In this document: positions 1 through 9,823 of the stretch, piece by piece
Numbering within the stretch: position 1 is the stretch's first letter
Layout of the letters: each line of letters begins with the position of its first letter
Assembly (NCBI GenBank): GCA_021441665.1
Contig: JAGYYN010012324.1
Location: 1 to 29,953 of the forward strand
DNA: 29,953 nucleotides
Direction: 5' to 3'
Origin: Euplotes cf. woodruffi 2 WChen-2021
Taxonomy: Eukaryota > Ciliophora > Spirotrichea > Euplotida > Euplotidae
The notes under the pieces: model-generated
What the model was told of the DNA's origin: nothing
Seen by the model: only the letters and a program-made list of their open reading frames with translations
Database searches by the model: none
Program-made: the position numbers and the translations under genes

Positions 1-414
1 GAAAAGCTTCTGCAAATGCAACAACAAATAAGATCCATCAGATATAAGTCAATATAACGATCGGGTACAGTCCAAAAGCAACAGTCGATGATTCGAGGCA
101 CTTGTTAATCATTTTATTTTATATATCAACTTCAATATTAAATGCAATTTATTTTCCAAAATTAAACCCACATTCAACTGCACCTAATATTACCTCATCT
201 CGCAGCCCTCAAATCTTCTCTTGCAGTCTGGCCGTATTTTCCTTACAAATCTGCAGTCGCTCAATAGCCCAAATAAGCCAGTATATAATTGAAGCAATAT
301 ATTTGGATCAGACAAGGAATAGATTTACTGAGTGACCGATGGTCTATGGCCAACTGGAAGCTGCTTGCCTTCGGTCTTTGATTCACTGCTTCCACTATAC
401 TGAGACTGATCCAT
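1..414 (-). CDS. 5' part of an unknown gene, runs off the left edge
   Basis: I do not recognise this gene. An ATG at 414 opens a hydrophilic N-terminus (MDQSQYSGSSESKTEGKQ). The frame meets TAA after 29 codons. It resumes if the TA-bounded segment 284-327 is removed, giving an alpha-helical stretch (IERLQICKENTARLQEKI) up to about position 195. A second TA-bounded AT-rich segment (108-192) then separates it from coding-like sequence at 1-107, where all three minus-strand frames are open when TGA is read as Cys, so the frame there is uncertain. An alternative is a membrane segment in another frame of 1-100. The start and first two exons are reasonably supported by sense-codon composition; the rest is inference. 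Confidence 0.45.
108..192. other. Candidate IES (85 bp) in the left-edge gene
   Basis: An AT-rich insert with TA at 106-107 and 191-192. Both ends begin TAAT when read inward. Its removal keeps an open frame, but the downstream frame cannot be verified because all three frames are open to the window edge. Confidence 0.3.
284..327. other. Candidate IES (44 bp) in the left-edge gene
   Basis: TA dinucleotides lie at 282-283 and 326-327. Removing 284-327 joins CAG-TA to TA-CTGG on the minus strand, removes an in-frame TAA and restores an open frame into a helical segment. No GT-AG pair explains the gap as well. No terminal consensus beyond TA is visible. Confidence 0.4.
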
Positions 415-720
415 GTTGAACTGGAAACAGTGCTAATTTTATTTACATTATTATATCACCAACAATATTTAACGCTTTTTTAATAGATCACAAATATGTA
501 CTAGATTTGATCATTTAACTAATCGAAGTCAGTATTTATTTTTTAGTCATATTTTTATATTAAAAATATATTGATAAATAATATATGGTTATGTTTTTTA
601 TTAAATAATCAAATCACTTAATAGTAGAAATAAAGCTTTTTTATTCGACATTTAGTATGGATAAAATGTATGTTTTTGTGTGTGCTAAAATTTTGTTACT
701 TTTAAAGAATTCAATATTTG
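415..720. other. AT-rich spacer
   Basis: Very AT-rich with dense stops in all frames. It lies between the start of the left-edge gene and the end of the membrane-protein gene. I see no RNA gene or repeat in it. Confidence 0.6.
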
Positions 721-1690
721 TTAATAACAGTACTGACTTTTCTGTTTTCTTTTTCATCAGATTCATCATGACCTGATTTTCTTGCATAGTTTGAAGTCTA
801 AGCATTCACCATAAATTCCAAGGCAAAGGAGGAGGCATAGTGCTCATCAGCAGTTAATATATTCGATTCTGAATAATGCAATTATTGTCATTCCAATAAA
901 ACAAAGCACGTATGAAGTGATTCGAAATGCGTCATTCAAGAAGAAAGCGAAAATGACTAAGTAAGCTATCAAAATCAGAGCTTTTACCGGATCAACAATG
1001 TTTTAATATTTCCTATGGATATCAGATAGCCAATCTGCAACTTTCTTGAATCATCAGAAATTAAGAAAAGCTCAGTATTTGCAAAATCATACTGCAAATA
1101 TCTTTTCTTTTGTATTCATCTCCTCATCAGTTCATATTCCACGATTGTTAATATCAAGGTAAGAAACTGCAGTCAAGTGTCAAAACACAATAAACACCAA
1201 AAAAACAATTGCAACTAAATACGCGAAAGGAATCAACACAACCCCTTTATTAACCAATTAAAAATCTGAATATAATGCCAATCACCAAAAAACTGCAATA
1301 AATCCAACCTTACCCGATCTCAAGCCCCAAAAATACGACCTTCTGCCGATCTGTAGCTGTTCCAAATCTGCCTATCACCGACTGGACCAAATCCCACCTT
1401 CTGTTGCACTTATTTATAATAACAGACTTAATTGCAGCTGTGGATAAATCTTGGTTTTGGTGGAATATGCATTTATATAGCAAAGGGAGATTAAGGTGTA
1501 TGAAGGAAGAGATGGATGGGAAACATGCTGGTTTGGGAGGCATGGAGGGGGGTTTAGCATTTGGGTGAGATAAAGGGAGGGAAGGAAATGACTGCATGAA
1601 TGATATTAGAAACAGAAGCCAGCTTATGTATACTGCGAATATTGTTATGTAGAGGCTTATTGCGTTGAACGGACGTGCGTCGTCGGACAT
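721..1690 (-). CDS. Multi-pass membrane protein, interrupted in the germline
   Basis: Family not recognised. The ATG at 1690 starts MSDDARPFNAISLYITIF, which leads into a first membrane helix (to about 1590). Further hydrophobic helices lie at about 1250-1320, 1170-1240 and 800-990, the last giving the run LILIAYLVIFAFF. The C-terminus is cysteine-rich (CKKIRSCCICCKRK, many Cys encoded by TGA) and ends at TAA 721-723. At least two breaks need explaining. A 42-bp TA-bounded segment (987-1028) contains an in-frame TAA. Near 1310-1245 a 21-nt GT-AG intron-like gap is followed by a +1 shift at GGT-TAA. A further TA-bounded 126-bp segment (1447-1572, inside the direct repeat TTTATC) is open in frame, so whether it is eliminated cannot be told. 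About five or six membrane segments in total. The gene is real with fair confidence; its exact protein is not settled. Confidence 0.55.
987..1028. other. Candidate IES (42 bp) in the membrane-protein gene
   Basis: TA at 985-986 and 1027-1028. Its removal eliminates the only in-frame TAA between two membrane-helix coding stretches and leaves ...ADWLKALILIAYL. A 29-nt GT-AG intron overlapping it would shift the frame out of the membrane helix, so TA excision fits better. Confidence 0.4.
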
Positions 1691-2128
1691 GGTTGTTTGG
1701 GATTTATCAGAATTTTATCAATATTTTATTTGAGACTCGTGGTGGTAATAGGTTGGAAAATGGGGAGAGTATGCGAATAGTGGAAATGGGGAGAATATGG
1801 AGATTTTAATTGGATAATTTTTTATTATAATTTTATTTATTTGTATTTTTATATGGAGTAATATTATTTTAATATTTTAATAACACTTTTATAATCAATT
1901 TAAACTCTTTGTGTCAATATAATAAAAATGTAATTAAGAAAAGGCTCATGGAAAGTGAATTAAAAATTAACTTCCTAATTTAAAACTTTTATTGATCTTG
2001 TATAATAAAATACTATATTTATCAAATATTAAATAATTCGAAATCGATAGTATTAAAAATATAAATTTGAATACAAAAAAGTACAAACTAAATCAATCTA
2101 TCAAAACACCCCTCCAAACTCTCCAATA
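1691..2128. other. Spacer with strand-skewed patches
   Basis: Mostly AT-rich, with no convincing gene. The plus strand is G-rich around 1738-1805 (repeated GGGGAG and GGAAATGG words), and a C-rich, nearly G-free patch runs into the end of the NLR-like gene (2100-2245). The short plus-strand ORF at 2067-2249 is a low-complexity product of this skew. Confidence 0.5.
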
Positions 2129-5100
2129 TTACTTATTAACCAAATCAATATTTCCTATAAACCCCCATAAATCAACATCCTCCACAATCAACATTTTTTT
2201 CCCTAAATCCCCAACCCTCCAAAACCCTCAACCAAACCCTGACATCTAAAAAATACAATCTTGCCAAATTAACAAATATTTGTGGTCTATGATAAAATCG
2301 CAATAAATATCTATTTCATAAATAAAAAGCGAATAAATCCTTGTCTATTTTAAATCATAAACGAATGTTGAATATTGTCTGCGGATATACTGTTGGCTGT
2401 AATATTACCGCATGATAAGCAACTATGAACTTATGGGAGGCCCACCCCCAGTTAGCCTCACTGGGCCTTTGCCTTTCGAAATAAAAGAACTCGTTTTTAT
2501 TTCGATCTTCTCCGGTAATAAATTTATCAATTTCGCAGTAATCGATTTGCTGTTGATTTCTATATAGAAAAATGAGGAAGAGTCAGGTATTTTTAGCAGG
2601 ATTTAGAGACGAATTGGAAAGGAGTTTTTAGATGTGGGGGTTTATGTTACGAAAAATAATGTTTTTGGGAGTTAAATTTAAGTGGAGAATACGGGAAAGA
2701 GAGGTGATAGCTGATAGCTTACTTGACTCCTTTTTGCATAGTTTGAAGGTGTAGGCCTGCATGATCTCCTTGCGCTTGCTTAGCATTTCAATCCTCTTCA
2801 AATCGGTTTCTGACTTTTCATTGCTGAGAGCGCTGCTTGAATGAGAACTTTCCAATGTCTTGCGCATTTTGTCGTCTTTTGAGTGCGTTCGCTTTCATTC
2901 TAAAAAGGATGAGAAAATAAAAACAAATAATGAAATAAAATAAAATCAATGAGAAAAATGAGTAAGCCTTAGTTGTATTTTAATTATTTTTTTTTATAAA
3001 AGTTAATTAAAATAATATTTTTATAGTCTTTAAAGAAAAACGTTAATAATTATTTAAACTTACTTGTTGGTTGACTTAAAGTACTACAGTGACTCTTTTT
3101 GATTGATTTTGAATCTACGCTTGAGCTAAAATCATTATTTTATTTATAATTTGATTTAAAATAGCCAAAATCTGAATCTCGATCTTTATAATTTTAAATA
3201 CTCAGCTAAATTTATTTCTTACAATCGAGTCTTTGACCAATTTCGAGCTTGCCTCTTTGGAGCAGATACTTTCTGTGGTTTATTAAAACTTGAGTTCATT
3301 TGAAATTTCGGGCTTTTATATTCCATATTTTTTGTTGAAATCAGTGAGATTCTTTCTTTACTTCGAGATTTCGATTGATTTAATTTACTGTTTTCGACCT
3401 TATTTTGGCTACAAATTGATTAGCAATAAAATACACATAGTCATGGGGCTTATTTACTAATTGGTTTTAATTTAATCATCGAATTGCATTTTGAATCTTC
3501 CTCTTCTGCTTTATCGTTTTTCTCTTTATTATTAAGAAATCTGCCTCACCTGAAGCTGATGAAGAGTCTGACTCTTCCTTGCATACTTTGAGTCTTTTGG
3601 CGATGCTTGGTCTGGGTTTTCTTTGGCTAAATTTTCTAAGCAACTTTTAACACCGATAGTGGAGATCATAAGCGAATATCTTACCCTATAAAATTGAGAT
3701 TAGATCTAAATGCGATTTAGACCAATATTTAAATTTTTTATAAATATAAAAATATCTGATTTTATTTATCGTTAATAGACATAAAAAAATTTAATTTAGC
3801 AATCTGAAACTTACTTGCAAAACTACTTGGCTGCAGTAGTCTCGTCTGGCTTTTATTCGATTGAAACACACTATATACAAATGAGCCGGGGAGATTGAGA
3901 CTCAATTACTTAGCAATGTCTGAATCCTGAACTGATGAGAGTATTGGTTGGGTTAGTCCCAAAACCAGCTCTTTATTTGAACTCGTTGCTTGATACAATA
4001 TCAACTGGTGTATTTATGTGCTCTCAAGATGCGAAGGCCTTAATCGAGTCTCTGATTTTCTTCAGCACATCCAGGTTATTTTAAATGGCCTGTCTTCATA
4101 AATAACAAATCGAATTTTTCAACTAGCTTCATCGACTCTATTTTTATATAAGAAAGAGAATATTAAGTAGAGAAAATTTATATTGCTGATCAAGAAGAAA
4201 ATAAAATTACAGACATAATCAATTTAATTAAAAGTGATAGTTGTAATTTTAGTCGCAATAAAACTTGCTATGTTTATATTTAAAGCAACGTACCTTGCTT
4301 TGGCATTCTATCTTCGAACTCGTCATGCTCAGTATTACTGAAGTCCGAACTTTCCTCTGGGTCTTTTAATGAAAGGAAAGCTTCAAGCAGATATCAAAGA
4401 GCCAAACCACTGGCTGATTTTCACTTTCTAAATAAGCTTATTGCCTGGTTCGCTTCTCTAAATGAAGACTCGATGTTTCCGTCGCGGAGGAAAATTAAAC
4501 TCATCAAATAATGCATATTTGAAAGAGACAGTTCGTCAGAGCTGTATTTAAATCCGTAAGTTTCAATCACCTTCAACGCATCGATTATCTGGTTTCAAGC
4601 AATTAGGTTGCAAGCAAACAGGATTAAAAGCTTCCCAAAGTCAGTACAGTTTCTGTGATCTTCTTTATCAACAAAACTCACGTTTGGTTTGACTGCTTTT
4701 TGTTCCTCAGGCGCTTTGAGGATTGGCCTGAGTATCGGTGATCAGTCGTTTTCTTTAAGTGAATTTGAGTCATTTGATTCAGACCATTTTTCTTCACAGT
4801 TGAAATCTTCAACTTTAATCTGTATTCCAGTGTTGAGTCTATTTATCGGCTGGGGATCTGAATGCAGATTGGTATCGAGGACTGTACCGATTTTACTAAT
4901 TGATTTTAAATTGTTCTTAAAAACAGTAACGAGTTCGCTAATTGCTTCCTCATGATTCATCCTGATGAGGGGAACTTCAATGTCAATAATAATGTCTTCT
5001 AAATTAACTTCCTCTGGTCCTATAAGTTTACAATAAATTTTGGAACATATATCGATTTTCGGCTTGAAAACACGAAGATACGAAATTTAGCAAAAAGGTA

Positions 5101-8100
5101 AATGACTAGTAATAAAATTTTTAATTGAATGAGAAAGATACGAATGTTGTTTTGATCGAATTTTTCGTCTCCGATGTTAATGCTGCTATCGTTGGAAGTT
5201 TTAGCCTCCTTGATCTGATCATCGTTTGATATGTTGTTGATGACAATTTCTTTAATCATGTCTTTGAGGCAGTCGATCTCTGGCATGTTTCAGCCAGGAT
5301 ATGCTGAATTCCGCCTTTTTACGCTATTTGGCAAATTAATATAAATCGATGATAATCGTTTTGATTTTTTACTTCGCAGTTTTAAATAGAGATTTATCGA
5401 TATAAATTGTTAAAATAATTAATTGTAAATTAACATCATTCTGAATTTGTAAACTGCGCATCGATTTAAGTAAAAATGAATGGACAATACAACTAAAATA
5501 TTTTTAATTAATTGCATGTATAGAACGAACTTGTATTACCTATTTTTAACATTTTGAAATTGCTCTGAAAATAAGTTATTTGATCTTTTGGGTAGCAAAT
5601 TGCTTAGAAAAGAAGTCCTGCTTTCTTTCTCTTTCACATTCGCTTTCTTTTGAATCGATGGCAGCACTCCAGTAAACATCTTCTGTATGATTGAGTTTTT
5701 CCTGTTTACATAAGTCTCGAGTTTCAGTAAATTATGGTCTTTGCTCTTTTCGCAGGCCGAAGGATTTATTTTGATATTTATATTGGACATTCTATTGCGA
5801 GGTGTCATTTTTGAGATCACAGAATTGTCAAGATCTTCATCTGAATAGTAAGATGTGTTTAGCGACGAGTCGTCATCATCTTCAGTGGTTAAATTCTTAT
5901 ACTTCTCGATGATAAACCACACATTTCCTTCGTAAAGAAACAACATATCCGCAGTTGAGATCAGGTTTTTGGTGTCGAATAAAATAGTGAGAATCTCGAT
6001 AAGCTTTAAGTAAATTTTCTTATACGATGATTCTATCTCTTCATTGCCGGTGCGTGATTTAATGATCTTTGCAAGCGCCTCGTTCATAGAATAAAGCTGT
6101 CCCTTGGTGTCTTTGCCGATGTCGATTTGTTTGCAAAGGATAAGGTTCCTTGATAGCAGGATAGTCTCGCACTCATTCCACTGTTCACCAAACATTTCAA
6201 ACAAGTGTCGCTTGAGATATCCACTTGGAGATAGTGCGAACATCAGCAAGATCTCGTAGAACAGCTGTGATTCCTTTTTAGCGAATATTAAGTTAGCCTC
6301 GACGCTTAAGGTTAATGCGAGCGTGGACTGGTCGATCTTCTTATTAGGGTTATTTCCCTCGATGAGTTTTAGCAATTCGTATATCTCCATCAAACTCATG
6401 TTATTTGCGCAGCGAAGAAAGGATGATTATTGTAAGCGGATGACCACCTACAATTTTAAACAGTGGATGGTCAAAGATTGAGCTGTTACTCTATGATAAA
6501 TTAAATCGATGCGCTTTACCTCTTTACTTGACTGGTCTTTAATCAGTTCTCCTATAAAAGTTAAATCTAGCTGATTGAGCTTATTTTGCTGTAATGATAG
6601 TTTATTAAGCAAAAGATTTTACATATTGTATCTGAGTGAGACGTAAAAGACTCAGAGTTGAGCTTTAAAAGTTCTAATGTTTGCTTATTTGACAACTCTT
6701 TGACTACTAAAACTCTGTTATTCACATCGCTAAAAATTGGTATCGAATGCACTGATGATATGATAACTTTGATCTTTGGCAGCTTTTCAAGGATGTCCTC
6801 AATGAATTTAATAAACGACGACTGGTCTTTTGCAACGATCTCATTGCAGTCATCGAAGACGATAAGAATAGTAAGTTGACCGCAAGTGATGATATACTCC
6901 CAGTAAAAGTCATCGACATCAAGGAGTTCGACTTCGGCTTGGCTATCGTCTTGAGATCTTGGCTTGAGATACGATTTCAGAGATAAGTACATTTTCTTGA
7001 AGAGTCCCTCGAGGCTGTTTCAGTCTCTTAAACTGAGATAAAGTATTCCATCAGGAAATACATTTCGGTCATAAAGCATATTTACAACTTTTTTGATAAT
7101 TGCAGATTTACCAATCCCAGGAGCGCCTTCTATTGAAATGCATCGGTTGCTATTCAGCATTTCGATGAGCTGTTTGCATTCAGTTTGTCTACCGACAAAA
7201 TTTTCAACAGCTGCAGGGATGCATTTTATCAAGGGCTCTTCGTTCATAAGCTTTCATCGGCCTCTGCATAAGTCCAAATCGAAGGAGGTGCTCTGATCAT
7301 GTTTATGATCACATTTCAGGACGAATTTTCAATGTTCTCCAGATTGGCATTTAATGCCGCTTTGGAGTTTCACTGTAGCTTTAGCTCCTTCATAAGCTTT
7401 TCACACATTGCAAGTGTGGCTAATATCCTGACTACTTTTGCTTGATTTGACTATAATAAACATAAAAATTAAATGCTCAGCTTATTTTAGTACTAAATTT
7501 TATTTAGGAATAAAAATAAATAATTTTACATATAATCTGATTTTTGGCTTTTCCTTCAAAACAAAATTTTATAGAAAGCGCTTGTAAAAATAATCGATGC
7601 GGCATCAGAGATCTTCTCCTGCTCTTTGATACAGATAACGTGGGGGATGCCAGCGTTGAAGAAAATATCGCCGATGAATTCAGAATGACAAGACAGGACG
7701 ACGGCGCATTTAATATCAGTTCTGCATCATTTGAGAATATTTTTGAGGTTGTTTTCGCTGACAAGAACTCCACATCACTTTGAGTCTTCAAACAGCAGCA
7801 TATCGCCTTCTCCTTTCTTAATTATTGATTCATTTCCGATGCTTTCGTAGTTATTTTTAACTCCGTGGCCAGAGAAATGAAGTACAAACGGGTTTTGAAT
7901 CAGAATGTCAGGCAGGTTGTCTAATGTCGCCACGGTCTTCTGATAGTTCAGCTGGATTTTGCTTTCCTCAAGAGCCTTTTCGATTTCTTCGAACTCTTTA
8001 TTGTAGCCTAACTGCTGCATGTTCAGCGATGGAGCTCCTGAGAAAGTTGCGACCAGAGGAGACGCAAATCAAAAGATTAGCGTCGTTGCTAATGAATTCT

Positions 8101-8834
8101 CTTTTAACATGTTTCTCAGCTGGGTCATGTAGTTTTTGAAATTTACGTTTGATCGTCCAACATTTTGTCGCTCGATGTCCTAAAAGCAATTAGAAACGAA
8201 GATTTTAGGAGATAGAAAATGTGGTGGAGACTGCAATTGCTTACTTTTGGTGTCCGTGAGCTGATTGACTTCTGAATTATTTTATTTAGGCTCTGGAATT
8301 AGAAGTCCAAAGTCGTTACTCAACGGCTTTGATCATTTTACATTTTGTTCGTATTTTAGCTGAGGTTCTTCTAGATTTAAAAATTCAAGTCTATTAGTGC
8401 ATGTTAAGTATTTTAGAATATCAAGTGATTTAAATAACTTGTTTTGTGTGTAGTTTCTAATGTTTGATAATATAGCAGAAATTTATAACTTTCATATAGC
8501 AAACTTTATGAATTGATTAAGATTATATCGAAAATTAATTTATTAATATTCTTTTTTTTATAAAATACTTTTTTGTTTTTTAGAACAATAAATGATTTTA
8601 TACTTAATACTTCTAGCTATACTAAAATATTTTGATTAGACAGCTGAATACTTATTTTCTAAATACATATAAATTCAAATTACTCAACTTTCTTACCAAA
8701 ACTTCCAATTTTTATATTAACCGGTAAAACATCGCTAAATCATGAATTATTGAGTAAAAGTAAATAAGCCTGAATACCTCTGCATATTCGCTGGAATAGA
8801 TTTAAACTCTTGAATATATCCAGAATTTCCCTTA
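2129..8834 (-). CDS. NLR-like STAND protein: CHAT protease, NB-ARC ATPase, TPR-like tail
   Basis: Domains in protein order. A leucine-rich helical lead-in (about 8834-8290). A CHAT caspase-like domain (about 8150-7560) with both catalytic motifs, HFSGHG (His) and LSCHSEFIGD (Cys). A Cys/His-rich linker (7450-7250). An NB-ARC ATPase with FVGRQTE, Walker A GAPGIGKSA (about 7120), Walker B ILIVFDDC (about 6870), a sensor-like KVIISS and GGHPLTI (about 6450). A winged-helix-like region (6300-6060). Then Ser/Lys-rich sequence and a helical TPR-like tail (4700-3700). Introns: 8180-8244 (65 nt), 6491-6519 (29 nt), 5020-5141, 4138-4293, 2900-3063. The +1 frameshift sites are 8282-8287, 6401-6406, 4076-4081 and 3973-3978 (all AAA-TAA) and 3906-3911 (AAG-TAA). 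TGA codes Cys throughout. IESs are listed separately. By analogy with NLRs, ligand sensing by the tail would trigger ATP-driven assembly and activate the protease. The exon path between 3600 and 3100 and the 3' end (first stop at 2129-2131) are uncertain. Confidence 0.8.
2563..2721. other. IES (159 bp) near the 3' end of the NLR-like gene
   Basis: TA at 2561-2562 and 2720-2721. Excision joins codons ...GAG TCA AG-TA-GA AAT CAA CAG and opens a long frame (including EDRNKNEFFYFERQRP) that runs to 2129. Reading it as a GT-AG intron instead enters a frame that stops after about 45 codons. Confidence 0.5.
3684..3813. other. IES (130 bp) in the TPR-like region
   Basis: Bounded by GTAAG direct repeats (minus strand) around TA at 3682-3683 and 3812-3813. 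TA excision gives QVVLQVRYSLMISTIG in frame. Splicing from the GTAAGT-like left end to the TTATAG at the right end leads to a stop within 15 codons. So the insert looks like an intron at its ends but works only as an IES. Confidence 0.55.
5389..5538. other. IES (150 bp) joining the STAND core to the tail
   Basis: TA at 5387-5388 and 5537-5538. Excision joins FQNVKNR to YLKLRSKKSKRLSSIYI and removes the TAA that would otherwise end the frame at 5536. The right-hand side is open for over 120 codons without an ATG at its start, which fits an internal exon. Confidence 0.6.
7456..7532. other. IES (77 bp) between CHAT and NB-ARC
   Basis: AT-rich, with TA at 7454-7455 and 7531-7532. Excision fuses the end of the CHAT frame (FCRKSQKSDY) to VKSSKSSQDISHTC, which runs uninterrupted into the NB-ARC domain. 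The overlapping GT-AG pair (GTAAAA...TTATAG) is two bases off and gives a TAG after a few codons. Confidence 0.65.
8453..8682. other. Candidate IES (230 bp) upstream of CHAT
   Basis: Very AT-rich, with TA at 8451-8452 and 8681-8682. Excision joins IKIGSFGKKVE to YTQNKLFKSLDILKYL, a leucine-rich stretch that continues into FLNLEEPQL and then CHAT. Other TA pairs are possible. Confidence 0.4.
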
Positions 8835-8883
8835 CTTAGCTATATTTTAAACATTACTACTGCCTAAATATTCCAATAATCTA
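8835..8883. other. Candidate IES (49 bp) linking a small upstream ORF to the NLR-like gene
   Basis: TA at 8833-8834 and 8882-8883, in the shared context AGTA. Excision would fuse the small ORF starting at 9088 in frame to REILDIFKSLNLF, making it the first exon of the NLR-like gene. The evidence is the restored frame alone. Confidence 0.3.
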
Positions 8884-9088
8884 CTAAGCCCAAACCCTCT
8901 TTCCGTGCCCATTCCTCTCCTCATAAACTCACTCCGTCAGTCCAGTCAAACTCAATTTTAAAAGTCTGGTGTTGGTACTCAAACTTCCTGTCTTGCAGCT
9001 GGACCTGAAAGACATCAAGGAGGCTGCGCATGGTGAGCACTGGGTTGACATCGAGTTCGTCAAGCATCAATTCATCTTCCCACTCCAT
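8864..9088 (-). CDS. Small ORF or first exon of the NLR-like gene
   Basis: ATG at 9088 begins MEWEDELMLDELDVNPVLTM. One TGA is read as Cys, and the frame ends at TAG 8864-8866 after 74 residues. The N-terminal third is acidic; the middle (FKIEFDWTDG) looks folded. I recognise no family. If the 49-bp TA-bounded segment at 8835-8883 is an IES, the last six codons shown here are not used and the ORF becomes the N-terminus of the CHAT-NB-ARC protein. As a stand-alone gene it would be unusually small. Confidence 0.45.
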
Positions 9089-9823
9089 TATTTTAAATAT
9101 TACCAACGCAGCTGCACTCACTCCGCAATTGCTTAGACACACACCAATCCACAGATTTACAGGGGTCCAGGTTCAGTTGCAAATCCATTTTTGGGGTTTT
9201 GGGTTCAAAGCAAGAACCAGTTTAATTGCACTGGGTCCGGATTTAATCGGATTTTTAGATGGATTTTAGAGAGTTTTTGGAAATTCACAGATTATTTTTG
9301 TATTGAAATAATAAAGGGATGGATGGAGATTTAATGAATGAATATTGGATTGTTGATTTATTGAGGATGGTGTTTGTTTTTATGTTTATTTTGGAACTTT
9401 ATTATCAAAAACTTAGAAATTGTAAAAATTAATTTACTGAAAGGATAAATATACTAATTAAAATACAAAATTTAGTCAGATGAAATTTATTTAAATGACT
9501 AATATATATAGTAAACGGTTTATTATTACCATTTTTAATTGATTGTTTTGATATTATTTTTATTCTATTATGTTATAAGTTTTTGATCAATTTTGTATTA
9601 AAAAAATACTATTTGTAATGAAAATTATTTATTATTTAAAAATTCAAATTCCTGAAATAATTTTTGTTGTATCGGTCTATGACCATAATTTATTTGCGAA
9701 TTAGTTTTTCTCGAATTAAATATAAATCGTTTATAAATTTACTAATAAAGATCGTTAAAATTGTGTCTCACTGCAACTTCATCATGACCAAATAAATATT
9801 AATAAAACTTGAAATATATCCAA
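9089..9823. other. Spacer with a telomere-like 18-mer
   Basis: 9188-9205 reads TTTTTGGGGTTTTGGGTT, close to two units of the Euplotes telomere repeat. A perfect match to the Euplotes chromosome-breakage consensus HATTGAAaHH is at 9301-9310 (TATTGAAATA). The remainder, especially 9360-9800, is AT-rich with no credible ORF. It separates two divergently transcribed genes. Confidence 0.5.

Noticed and set aside
102-335. Plus-strand 77-residue ORF
   Set aside because: Low-complexity shadow opposite the minus-strand exons and their AT-rich inserts.
2438-2468. GC-rich hairpin AGGCCCA/TGGGCCT as a small RNA gene
   Set aside because: It lies in an open frame continuous with the NLR-like gene (ERQRPSEANWGW), so coding explains its composition.
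4689-4955. Plus-strand 88-residue ORF
   Set aside because: Antisense shadow of the NLR-like gene's exon at 4294-5019, which is in frame with its neighbours.
9188-9205. Minus-strand CAAAACCCCAAAA as a telomerase RNA template
   Set aside because: Only part of the Euplotes template is matched, no poly-T terminator or pol III promoter context is visible nearby, and the sequence around it does not look like a structured RNA.
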